This document shows, piece after piece, positions 1 through 12,400 of a stretch of 64,000 nucleotides of DNA. Position 1 is the first letter of the stretch; each line of letters begins with the position of its first letter. Source of the DNA: Rallus limicola (taxonomy: Eukaryota; Chordata; Aves; Gruiformes; Rallidae); NCBI GenBank assembly GCA_022605955.1, contig JAKCOZ010000005.1, positions 53,321,762 to 53,385,761 on the forward strand, given 5' to 3'. Below the pieces are notes generated by a model. It was not told the DNA's origin. It did no database searches and worked only from the letters and a program-made list of their open reading frames with translations. The translations under genes and the position numbers were made by a program.

Positions 1-1323
1 TTCACTTGTCCCTTGTCTACTTTTCCTTGGAAAATTTCCGAATGAAATATTTTATAAAATAGAGCTATTTGCTGTTTTTAAAAATTATTTTTCCCCATTT
101 TATTTAGCCATCTATTTTAATAGTGAAATAGGGTAAAGTTTAGTAAAAAATTAAGAGAAGTAACACCCATGGGTGGTCTTAATCTGAGTTTGTTGTGGTA
201 GAACTTTTAAAGTAGAACGTAAGGTCTTATTTCTTTATTATGTTCTACTTTTTCCACCATCACAGTGAAAAGTGTTTTTTTTTAAATAAAATAATTTTTG
301 AAAGCCTTTCTAGTAGAAAACAAAAGAAAAATTCTCCAGTTTCTTCCTAGTGTAAAAAAATTTGAAAAGGCTAGAATGAGAATGAGCAAGGGAGAACACT
401 ACTGTTCTCTTGAAAACAAGCTATGTATTAATTGTGAAGTAAAATAAAGTTATGAATATTCATTTTTTTCTTCAAAAAATGTACTTTAAAATTAAAATAC
501 ATTTCCAACCAAACTAAGGGTTTGCCAAAATACTTTCCATATCCTCTGAATAAGTTTCTTCCATATTTTTTTCCACCATCTCATTAATTCCCTTCATTTC
601 TTCCTCCCCTCCACATCTCCTTTCAGCCTCTACTAAAATCTTCCAGAAGTGATACGGCATATTTTTAATTTTGTTTAGACACTTATCTGCCTCCCACCTG
701 ACATCACTCTAAGCTCTTTTTCTTCATTTTACTCAATGCTATTCCTAATTATTTAACCTAATTGATAAGATGCCTCCTCTGGGTAGAGCTGGTTGCCATG
801 ACACTAAGAAATGACTCCATATTTCTCCATCCCTGGATCTTGCTAAAGAATTTATACAGAACATCTCTCTCACCAACTCCCCAACTTCACATGCATCCAT
901 AAAAAGTAAGTAATGATCTAACCCTTGAATCCAGGCTTTATCAAAATAATAGGGCTAAAAATGTTTCTTTTAATAAAGTTTTCTTCTTCTACTTATACCG
1001 TCCAAGATCCCACAGGTTTAGTGCCTAGCACTGCACATCTTTGCCATGCAAAGCGCCATTAGTCCAGCTGCCAAATGGCAAGCCCTCATCATGAGGGGCT
1101 TGTTTTACTGAAAAGCCTCATCAGCTTCCGCCCTGTGACTCCTTCTAGAGTTACAAAGGATAACAAAGATTCAGGGCTGCTTGAGTATGAAGCTCTGACT
1201 GGTTTTTCTAACCTGCTGACTGCACGGATCTCCACAACTTGGCTTTAGTCTAAGACATAGGACATGTGGCATCACCTGCAAAGTGCCCCAGACAACTTGC
1301 ACACTCTCCCCTCCCCCCTCCTT

Positions 1324-1358
1324 CCCCCCCCCCCCCCCCCCCCCCCCACACACACACA
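1324..1358. repeat. Poly-C tract (24 C) followed by CA repeat
   Basis: An unbroken run of 24 C (1324-1347) continues into a short CA repeat (1348-1358) and is preceded by C-rich text from about 1307. It creates artificial proline- and glycine-rich frames on both strands. Long C runs are unstable and hard to sequence, so its length may be unreliable. Confidence 0.95.
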
Positions 1359-2490
1359 TATTTCTCCTCAAATTCCAATAAAACAGAGGCAGAGAACACA
1401 CTTTTCTACATCTGCCATCACCTTCGAAATGCCATCACCATCACATGTCCAGTGGAGCAGGATGGGTCACCCCCACAGCACAACAGGTACCACTACCCAA
1501 ATGCTGGCCCCAACTCATGCTCTATGCCATGTCTATACCTGCACTAGAACACAGGACTCTGTATACTGCCGGAAAGAGGTGCTCTTCCTCCACAAATTTC
1601 CCTACAGCAAAGCACAAGGAATCAACACAACAGCAGTGATTAACCTAATAGTCAACTTCCTCCATGATTATGTGTTTTGAAGGCACCCGTGAAGTATGGA
1701 AGTTTCCAGATGTCCCAGTATCTTTGTGACCAAGTGTAAACTTCTCCTTCAAAACATAAGGGACAATGTGGAAGGTGGTACTTAAATTGAAGAAGTGGCT
1801 GCTAAAGTTAGAGGTACAACAAGTGGCTCAGTGGCAGGATCACTCTGACAGTGGAAGGCTTCCAACAGATTGACAAGGCAAAGAGTTTTAGAAGTGAAGG
1901 CAAACAGGCTATGCTTGATGTGACAAACCAAATGCACACAGTGGAAAGCAATAAGCAGTGAGCTGTCACAGACACATCAGCAGCATAATGCAGCTCATCA
2001 TGATGGAAACCAAGCTGGGCTACTGTTGAGTGCTTTTGCAAGCCCTCTCACCATTCACAACAAAAAGCAGTGTCCTCACAAAAACATGGAGGAAAGAAGA
2101 CGTGGTTTACAGTAAGTTGGTGTCTAAGAAGCTAGAACCTAACCTTGATGGCAACCTTCCAACCCTCCTGCCTGGCCCCTAAATTACCTCAATGCCAATC
2201 TCTTTACAACCTCCCCTGCCTCATGGCCCAGACCTCTCCAATCAGGACATTCACTTGAAAATATGAAATGAAGCCAAAGCATGTTAAGTATCCTCCAAGC
2301 AGCATTTAGCTCCATCTCTACAGTCTGTTTTGCACTAGTTTTAGACAGCAACCACACTGCTTATATTGCAGCACTCTGGTCACTTACATTATATTTAGAG
2401 GAGTACCATTCATATCTCTGACACATACGGTCTGACAATCAGGGACAATCCTCGCAGTGTGTCTGTCCTTGTGAAAGTTGCCAGCGAAAG

Positions 2491-2636
2491 AGAATCACAG
2501 AATCACAAGGTTGGAAAAGACCACTGAGATCATCTAATCCAACTGTACCTGTCCTCTACTAAGCCACATCCCTAGGTGCCTCATCTACCCATCTTTTAAG
2601 TACATCCAGGGATGTATTGGCCATCTCCCTGGGCAA
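2491..2636 (-). mobile_element. CR1 LINE 3' end, severely 5'-truncated
   Basis: On the plus strand it begins with the reversed CR1 tail (GAATCACAGAATCAC) and then GTTGGAAAAGACCACTGAG. It continues through the 3' untranslated part to the point where CTCCCTGGGC appears, and then stops. It is about 146 bp. Its wording is very close to the CR1 at 39800, so both are probably the same subfamily. CR1 copies are made by target-primed reverse transcription and are usually cut short at the 5' end, as here. It has no coding capacity. Confidence 0.88.
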
Positions 2637-3022
2637 ATATTTTACATAAAATAATTTTCTAGTTTTATTTACTCATACCTTTCCAGCTCTGGTTCTGCTC
2701 TTCAAAACTATGCACTTAATATTGCAGAGCCAAGCTTTATGCGGTAAGAAAATACTCATTTATTTTCATGTTTATATTATTAACAAACTTGCTGAGTAAA
2801 ACCTGCTTTTATTGTTGATGATGATTCATCCACAAGGCTAGGATAAGAACTGTGGCAAAAACTAATGAAATCTTAATTAACAAGTCAGATATAATAAAAA
2901 TATTACCTCCGAAGTCCTTGATTCTATCTTCATTTCACCCTTTACAGGCATAAGGCTATCATTAAATTTAATTTTTATTATGATTTTGGGCAGATTCAGG
3001 CCAGATCCAAGGACTGATTTAC

Positions 3023-3073
3023 TTATTTTCATTTATGTATTTATTTTCATTTATGTATTTATTTTCATTTATG
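3023..3073. repeat. 18-bp tandem repeat, 2.8 copies
   Basis: The unit TTATTTTCATTTATGTAT occurs at 3023-3040 and 3041-3058, with a partial third copy to 3073. Copies are identical, which indicates recent or homogenised expansion. Confidence 0.95.
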
Positions 3074-4917
3074 AAAGACATTTCCAAGTACTCTGACCAA
3101 AATAACTTAATTCTCAAAAGCTACCATTTACTGATTATAATTAGTAAGACCTTGCCCGTCTCCCACCTCATTTGCACAAAACAAATGTGCAGTTCATTTC
3201 CAGGTTCATCCTCTACAAGCAATCAGCAAACAGTACATACTTTTCAAGAACATATACCAAGAGGGACTGAGTAGAAGATGAGAAATGATCCTTTCAACCC
3301 TGCATGGAACCCACAGACAATTGAAGCAAGTCTGTGCCCACCACACAAATCTCCTCCTGCCTCATACATAGAGTCATTAATTGTTCCATAATTAGACAAG
3401 ACTAAAGAAATGAATGTTACTGAGTGGAGTCAGCGTGCAGCACGGATGGCAGAGCTCTTCCCATTATGCCCTCCGCTAATCAACAGGGACCAGGGCTTGA
3501 AGAAGACACTGAAGACAACAAGCTGCAGAAAACCATGCAGCATGGGCACAAAGATTCACCTCAGTCGAAGGGGAAGACAAAGACATGCAAAAATGCACAT
3601 TCCATTACATTCAGTGGAGAAATGAGCCAACAGATGCAGGACACCATGTATGTTTTCTTTATCTACAGCTCTTCCTGATTATCTCTGACTGCTAGAGCTG
3701 GAGCTTTGATCTTATTCCTGAGCTGGCTGCTTTACTCTGTTTCCAGCCATGAAACATTTTGCCACCATTTGTTTTGGTTCTCCCCCCCCCCATAACAATT
3801 GATGTTTACCCCCTTTGCCCTCAGCAAATATGTAGATATTGATATGGCTTGGCTCAGATTTTCTCTCTCTCTAGAAACTAACTTTAAGACCAAACTGGAA
3901 AGAATGAATACTTTTTAGATTTATATATTGTGTGTGTGTAGATTACAGTGATATGAACTAAAATTAAATCATTGTACACGGTTCTGTATTCCACTAGGTA
4001 ACTCTAAAATAACTCAAAGCAAAGGATGTTTAATGACAAAATTCATAGGTCAGTTTGTCCCCTACTGAATTTATCAGAACATAATGGAAGAAAGAGGACA
4101 CAGAGTGCTAACAAGTTTTTAAAAGATGTTTTGGCAAGATCCGTTACCTGCTTCCTCTTTGACAAATTAGCTCCTTCTATTGAAATAATAGTCTCCAAAT
4201 TTTTAACTAACTTTAATAACCTGCCAATTTACTCACTAGTAAGGGATTTCTGCAGCACTCTAATGGTATTTGCATTCAGCACATTCCGGGCTGTAAGGGC
4301 CACATGGAAAATTTTTGTATTTTAACTTGTGAGGATATTCAGACAAGTTATACTGTGGCACAATCTAGTACTAAATTACTACAGGCGTTTGAAAGTGACT
4401 GCTCATCTTGCTCTTTCTTAATTGTTGGAAAAAGAAAACTCTCTTCTTTTTGATCTCATGATCCTCAACTAGGCTGAGATGACATCTGGGAAAGGCTATT
4501 GAACACATTTATCATGACTGATTTTCCACATGATATCACTCATTTTCCTTCAGAGAAAAATAAGAAAAAGTAGTATTTCTCAGTATCAGCTACCAAAAAT
4601 ATATCTCCCAGACCTTCAGAAGTGAGTCTGTTTCTCACCATGTTTCACCTATTTTATTTCAAATAGAAACTGAATCATCCAAATTCCTTTTTGGTAAAAT
4701 CATAAAAAGGGCAGTACACCCTGCCCATGGAGAAGCAAGGACTTTGTCCTCTCTACTTAATGCGATAGTGTCACTGATGAACTAGTGGCTCTGTAGGTTG
4801 TTTTTTCACCAGGTCTTTGTCACCAGCAGTGGGTGAGGTCACTGCTGAGGACAGGCAGTTATTTTCAGGATAGAGCACACTGTGGGATCTTGTGAGGGAT
4901 ATTTGGGATGTGGCAGC

Positions 4918-4936
4918 TTTTTTTTTTTTTTTTTTT
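4918..4936. repeat. Poly-T tract
   Basis: A run of about 19 T. It reads as A on the minus strand, but no AATAAA-like signal or retrocopy is evident next to it. Confidence 0.9.
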
Positions 4937-7900
4937 GGAGGTTTCTGTTTGCTGGGGAAGGTGGGGAACATCAGTGGTTAGGAAATAAGAATTAGTCTTG
5001 GAAGAATACAAAGTGCCTTCCATGAAAATATCCCAACTGTGTTTAAGCACAGCTGCATGTCCCAACTGAACTTTGCATTATTCAGTAATGCAATGAGGCT
5101 TTTACGATTAACTCACCTGTAAGCCCAGAGCACAGCCACAAGCTAAGTGACAGCCAAGGCAGTCCTGTAAGAATTCTAATTAATCTTGTAATACGCACTT
5201 CAAATAATTTGCAATATAAAAAGCCTTTTTAAAAAGTTACTTGAGAAAATGTTATCTTCATAAAAAGAGAAAGGGGAGGAGAAAAAAAGAGAACATTACC
5301 CAGCACTTTATTTTCATAACTAAAATTAATTTTTCATAGGTTCTAATTTTATGGGTAGTATATTTAAATGACAAAAAGATAAAAAGAATCTATATTAAGT
5401 GTAATGTCTTCTATTTAGAGAAAAGTGACAATAGAAGTTCTGGAGACAGAAGTTACATAAACCTGGCATCAGAAGACTCAGGCTCCAAAGATTGCAATAG
5501 GTCCTTCCCTACAAGCTGACAGAATTTCAACAGTCCCTTTCTAAGAAAGAAAGGGATGGTGGATAAAAAATAAGGACTGAAGTTTTACAATATGCTATAA
5601 TTTTTCCAGTTGTTGGTAAAAAAAAGGGGTTTAGAACCCCTTTACCTTCATTACATGAACATTTCGTGATCCATTTGAAATCAATACACAAAAGCTGCCA
5701 GCTATTTTGAGAAACCAAAAAAACCCCAGCTGAACCCAGACTGTTTCACATTAGCCACATTATTGGAGGTGCTGAATTAACACTGTCCTCACAGCAAACC
5801 TGCAGACTAATTTCTTTTGCCTCGAGCAACTTGAGAGACATATTTGGAAGATGTTCACACTGGCAGAAGTAAAGAGGGAATGATGGGGAAAAGCAAAAGA
5901 ATTTAGGCATTGCTTTGCTCTGTTAGCCTAGCACTAATGTTGAATGAGAAAACAACTGCGAAGTTGGGTGATGGAAGATTTTAAGCAGTCAGCCACACCA
6001 CGACAGTGCCAACAGGTAGGTGCAACCTTCTCCTCTGTCCATAACTTAAATCAACACCTGACTGAGGTTGTGTTCAGCTGCCTGTTTTCAGCTTCTCAGG
6101 AAAGATATCATAGCTACTGCTTTTTCCCCAAACAGCATTAACACACAGCAAAAGCAATTTGAGAAATCAAAGCCTATTACTTGTGATAAAATGTATACCT
6201 TTTCTAAGTACAAAACTTTCTCATAATTTTCTCTCTTCCTTAGGAATATAAAATGGCTGTAGAGTTTTCACGTTTTACAATTACACATTAATACACTGAA
6301 AGGGTTTTGCAAAAGTTGAAAAAAAGCCCTTAAAAGTAGCAAGCATTTACACAAAAAATGCAATCTTGATAATTTGATTTTTCAAGAAATAAGGCATCTT
6401 TTAGAATACCAATTTTGGAAGAAACACTCCATTTAAAAATTTACTTTTTCCTCCTAATGTGATTATGTAATTGTATTAAATGGTCTTAGTCATTGAAATT
6501 TTTGAAGAGAATGTAGGACAGGGCCCTGCAGATGAAACTGGTCTGTACACACAGCTTCACCTCAATGCCAGGGCATAAACATTCAGAACAGAGAACTTCA
6601 CTTGGATGAGTGCCTTGCAAAGTGAAAAATGGATCATTTGCTAAGGTCTTTGGACATTATGGAATAGGTCCAAAGAAGAAGCACAACCAGAAAACAAATG
6701 CTAGAGCAAATTCAAATGCCTGCATTGTTGTGTTACAATAAGGACTAACCCTAGAATTACTCAGGATCGTTGTATGCTTCTCTTTTTAATCTAAATAATC
6801 CCAAGTCACCTTCAGTGCTGCTTTTCTGCAGAGGCCAACAGACTTGGCAAGGATATGGGAGGCACCTGAGGTTGCTGAAACTAGGAGGCTGTGAGAAATA
6901 CTTAAGAAGAATGGCCAGGCTTGGTCACAGGAGATGAATGAGTTTATCTGGTTGAGAAATAGGCAGGAACCTAGGGCAGCGTACAGCAAGATGACTAAGT
7001 TAGAAAGGTTACCTGAGGCCTCTAGAAGGTAAAATATGAGGGATTTAAATCCCTCAGACCAAAGATAGTTGCCCAGATCCTAGGGAAATATTCTGGTGAC
7101 CAGCTTATCCTCAAATACAGAGGTGAGGGCAGCCACTTTGCAACGGTCAATCCTTGCTGTCTCCTTTCAAAAGGATAACTACTGGCTCCAACTGCATTTG
7201 TGGTTGTGGACCTCAGATGAGCAGAGGATCCTGGTAGCCACTCTGCCTTACTGTAGTGATTCAGCCCCAAACAGCAGCTGTGCACCACATGCCACTAACT
7301 CACTCCCAGGGGAGAAAGAAACAGAGCCTCCATGAGTTGGCATAAGAACACCTTAACCATGAAAGTAGAAGAATAACAGCCAATTACGCTCATACCCAGC
7401 AATAACACAGAGTACCTTACCAACCTGAGGATTACAGAAAGCTGCACCATACATGGACACCCCAACCACACTCAAAACTTCCCTGGAGGCATCCAGGGGC
7501 ACCCCTTTCCAACCAGCTCCTTTTATGGGGGAGTGATGTCAGGTGGTGTGGAAAACAGCCTGCTAACTCAGCTCAGCTGGGCTCATTGCTTGGGGAGGTT
7601 AACTCTCTTCTGTCAAGAACCGGGGTACTTAGAAGCTTCTGTTCGTAGGATTTCCAACTTTTAGATACTCCCTGGGTTTAACAAGCAACTCACTAGACAA
7701 TGGCCAACTCTTTTGGCCATATCCATAGTGTACCTGTCCCACATTCCTGCTCAGGAAGAAGTCACCTAGAATGTATAAGGAGGTTTATAGTTTCAGCCAC
7801 TCCTTTGAAGGTCTGTTACTAGTGGTGGAATATTTTGTGATTTCTGGTGTTCACCATTCAAAGCAAACATTAGGAAATGAACCTGTGGGTCCAATTCAGC

Positions 7901-9370
7901 TGTGCATCTTTACACACACTAGTCACAGGAAAGAGAGTATTTTCTGTCTTGACACAACATTTCAATTCCTTTCACTAATACAGCTGTACAAAATTTATCT
8001 GCTAATTAAAGAAGCTAAGGGCAAAGCTAAGGAATTGGAAAGTTCTCTAATGGAATTACTACTTTGAGGTGGCTTGAATGTCATCATTTCCTTCTCCAAC
8101 ATAGCAAAATCTTGACAATTACATTAAAGATAAAGAGCTAGAATAAATGCTGCTGGCTTTTTTCAAAGGAAACATCATTATGGATATTAACACCTTCTGT
8201 GTTAACCGTAATACATGCATTAAATATAGCAGCTTGAGTGACTGAAATGCCTATAAAGCATCTGCCACAAAATAAAGCGTAAAGAAATCTCTTGGCTGAG
8301 AAACAGCCCAGAGAACTGGAATTTAAACAAGATCTCAAGCATACCTAAGCTATGACTTCCATCAGACTACAAATACAGTCCATTTCAATTAATCTTCCTA
8401 TTTAAGAAATTATCTTAAAAGATTTGGACAAAAGGTTATGCAGCATTTAAGGTTTTGTCATCACATCAGAGCTCTTTCTTCCCTTCACTACAATATTCCT
8501 GTGCTCCAGATAGACAGTCTGTCCATTTACTATCACACCATTTGGTGGGAGATGGTCCCTCAGCTTTTCACAGTGAATAGGGAACATGGTTAAAGAGCCA
8601 GTCTGCTTGTGCATGCATGCAGAAGGCCTGAGTATGCTTTAGGTCTGCTGTCATAAGAACATGTCCTGTATGTGTCTTATGAAAAGTATATATGTCTTTC
8701 TCTACTAGGAAAGACCTCCGAGCTCACCTCACACAAGCCTGGTGCCAGAGTTTTCTTTAACCCAGGATTGCAAGTCCTAGTGTGTATAGGACATACAAAT
8801 AGCACAGGTGTGCCATCAACTGCATTCATCGGCTAAACATGGTTTTCCTATTTCAGCTTTTGCATACACACAATCCCTCTCCTGAGCTCAGCTTCTTCAA
8901 AACCACTCTTCCAACATATATAATGCTCTTTTCCTCCTCAAACATTCTCCAGCTGGCCATTTCAAATCCGCTGAAGCCAATCAAGCATCCATGTGGAGCA
9001 ACTCTGCCAAGCCTTGGTTATGACCCAGCTGAGTGCTCAGTGTCTGCTGAACGTGGATGAGTGTGGGGATCCACCCCGGATGTCGCTGCACTTACAGGAA
9101 CATCAGAAATGTATGCACAGTTTTACCAGACCCCTGGCATCAGGTTTGGGCTTCTGTTATCTCTGACACCACCACTGCTTTTGCATTTAAAAAATGATAC
9201 CCAACTAAGATTGCTACTAAATGTAGGGAGCACTGACACCCCTAGCTTCTAGTTTTGTGTTACAGCTGTTCCAAAGCCTCATCCCTGAAAGCAAATGTAC
9301 TGTCAGGTATTTAACACTGCTGAGACAGTTCAATGGATCCAGAGTTGACATTTAATTTTTTTAATCAAAT

Positions 9371-9411
9371 GGGGGGAGGGAGAATGGGGGATGGGGGGTG
9401 TTGGGGGAGGA
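9371..9411 (+). repeat. G-rich tract with quadruplex-forming pattern
   Basis: Within about 40 bp the plus strand has five runs of three to six G separated by short loops (GGGGGG, GGG, GGGGG, GGGGGG, GGGGG). This fits the G-quadruplex pattern. In KCNH5 pre-mRNA the region would be C-rich, so any such structure would form in the DNA strand that serves as template. Confidence 0.8.
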
Positions 9412-12400
9412 AGAGAGGTGGAGGCATAGCAGACAAAATCTTCTTTTTAATTAAATGGTGTTATTTAAATATTAAAGGTAATGACAATTTACAGTGATGA
9501 GTTTTACCCCACGTCAGGTGAGTTAGCTTCTAGGGAACTGAGTCATTTGGATGGAAAGGAGGGAGAAAGCGTTCAGGAACAATTTTGACAATGTACTTCC
9601 TCCTCTTTTTTGTCCAATACTCCTGATGAACTTTTTGTCAACTTTTTTACCATGTAGCTCTCTACCTGATCAGAAGCTGAGATAAACAGAAAAGCTGTAA
9701 AGCAGTAATCTATGTTTTTTCTGGCAAAGCGAGAGTAAGAAATAAATCAGTATTTGAAAAATGCCTTCCTGTTGCCTGTAGGAATAACTGCTCAGCAGTA
9801 GCTGAGCATCAAATCCCACATTTACTCAGAGTAGCCTTTTTCCTCTGCATCTTATCCAGAAGGTGGAACATAAACCAGATTGTTACAGGGCCCAAAGAAC
9901 AAGTTGCTACAATGCCTTCAGCTCAAGGCTATCCTGAAAACCATCTCTAAGCCACAGTTGCACAACAGCACATCCCTGCAAGATCGCTAATGTGGATTTT
10001 GGGAGTCAGTACCATTCCCAGCTGCCTGCACTCCACTCGACCCTTGGTAAATCAAGTATTAATGTCAAGTACACAAGGACATAATAGTGCCTACATGCCT
10101 TACTGCAGCTGCCAGCAAAACGACTCGCCACAGATAAAAATGAGCAACTTTCAAACGAACTTTCCGAATAACATGATGATTTCCGTAGTGACAGACAGAA
10201 GGGAACAAGAATAAAGAAAGGGAGTGAGCACTCAAAGTGACAAAACGTAAACAGCAGATGGTTTTACATAACTGGCAAAATGGAGAAGTAAAGAAAGCAA
10301 AAAAAATCCCATCACGGGTGGGGCTAAAATGTTGTAGATGAAAATCTTGGTTTAAAAATAGAGGTACCATGGGAAACCGAATAGCTCAAAAGGAGAAAAA
10401 ATGCCTGGATACAATGTCTGTCATCTCTCCATCCTTGGCCTCCTGGTCAGCACACCTATGTTCCTCACTGGGTTCAAATGCAGGCAAAACCCAAGACTCA
10501 AACCCAAACCTTCCTCTTACTCTCTGAGCCTCAGCATCCGACTCATTTTAAAATCTTCCTAATTGAAATCCTCCCAGAGGACATAATTGTAGTAACATGA
10601 TAACCAAGTTCACAAGATTCACCTTAAGAGTAGTTTAATGTTTATCTAAGCAAATGATACCCCTGTAAGGGTAACTTGCAACTGCTTGCCTACATTTCCT
10701 GCCCTGAATGTCTGACAATAACGTCTGGGCACAGAAACACCTGACTCTCCTTTGAAATACATTTGGGTATGTGCATAAAAGCATCTCTGAATTCCCGTCT
10801 CACCACTTCAGGTTGTAACCAGAAACAAGTTGAGAAGGCACAGTAATAGAGGTCCACTCTTGACTGCAAAGAACTAGATTCAAAGATGTGCTTACACAAA
10901 ACCCCACTCAACCCAGAGCTCAGAAGTGGAATTAGCAAAGGGATTAAAACCACGAGGTCAAGGAATAAACTTCTCGAGGAGATTAAAAATATGAGGTCAA
11001 AGAACCAAAGAATTACTGGAGGGATTAAGATTGTTCCCTGGCTGTTGCTATAGATGCTCCTTCCCCAGAGCACTTTCCATTATGCAGTTTGAAATAAGAC
11101 TGCTATAAAGAAAGCAGGATGCAAGAAAATCTGAGCAGCGGCAGTAGCAATCACAAGGCAACATATTTCTCCCTTTACCCCATGTGCTTCCTCCACTTTA
11201 TGAGATGCTGAGAACATCTGTAGAAATACCAATTTCCTTTACTGTTTGGGAAATAGAAACAACTTTCTGCCAGAGAACATGAGGACACACCCAGTGTCTG
11301 AGTGCAATTAGAGAAGGTCTTCAGAATGGCTGAAGTGATTAAACTGACCTCTGACTGACCACTGCCTGTGGTCACCTTTGCCTGGTCCCTGCACAAAATG
11401 AGAAGGTCAGTCACAGTTCAGCTCCTCACTGCTGTTCCTCCACAAAGAGCTTCAGCTCCAAATGTTTAGAAGAAATTTAATTAGAGGGAAAAAGCGAGGT
11501 TCATGTACCATGCTGAAGTCATTGTATTTTACTGTATATTTAAAATTTCAAGAGATGATAAAACAACCTTGCAGTTTATGATTTTCCTAATGACCTTGTT
11601 TCTTTGCCTCGTCCTGCTGAACAAACAAACTTCTCAACATGCTGGAGCCTTTTTGCATCATGGGAAAAATCAAACTTTAGAACAAAGGGACTTAGCAACT
11701 GCCCCTTTTGTAACCACAAACATATTTTTAAAAAATTCATTATATTCTTTAAGGTTTGCATGCGATCGTTTAACTTAGCACTATGAAGCACTCTGCTGAC
11801 ATGTACAGGAGACTTGAGCATCTGAGATGACATTACTTTGAAATAGACACAGTGCATTACTTCAACCAACTCAGGCAGGAATGATGTCCCACATGGGCAG
11901 CCGCCACCAAGACAGTGCTGTAGTAGCACCGTATGCCGTGGTGAGGAGTCCTTCTTATAAATGGTACCTTCAGGCAGCAGCAAGTCTCAAGTGACACAAC
12001 ACTTGGCAAAAGTTATTTTTGTTAATTGCCATGAGGATTCAGCTGATCATAATTTTCCATATTGCACCTCAGCGCATGAAGGAAAAGAGAAAAGTTAGAT
12101 CCAGCTCCTCAGTGGGTGGACAATTCAGTATGGAGCCCATCTGCTGAAGGCTGGCTCTTGCCTTATTGCTAACAGCCGTGCACCATTACCATCTGAGTAC
12201 ACCTCTCAGGTATTCTTTCTTGAGCATTTTAGATCCAGAATTACCTGCACTGTAAGTCATAATGATAATCTGTCCTTTTCATAATTGGAATTTATGTACC
12301 AGAATAATCTTGACATTATAGAAAGCTAGTTGCTTAGAAAAAGTGAAACAACACTAGACTGAGCCTCCTGAATCAATTTTTGGGTTCTTTAAAATTTCTT

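Noticed and set aside
1264..1680. Proline-rich frame of 138 codons and its glycine-rich antisense partner
   Set aside because: The proline and glycine runs are products of the 24-base C tract.
3023..3073. Short regular repeats as a CRISPR-like array
   Set aside because: The copies are directly tandem with no spacers, and the genome is a vertebrate.
11576..11983. Minus-strand open frame of 135 codons
   Set aside because: No recognisable domain. The composition looks like chance intron translation, and no splice sites flank it.
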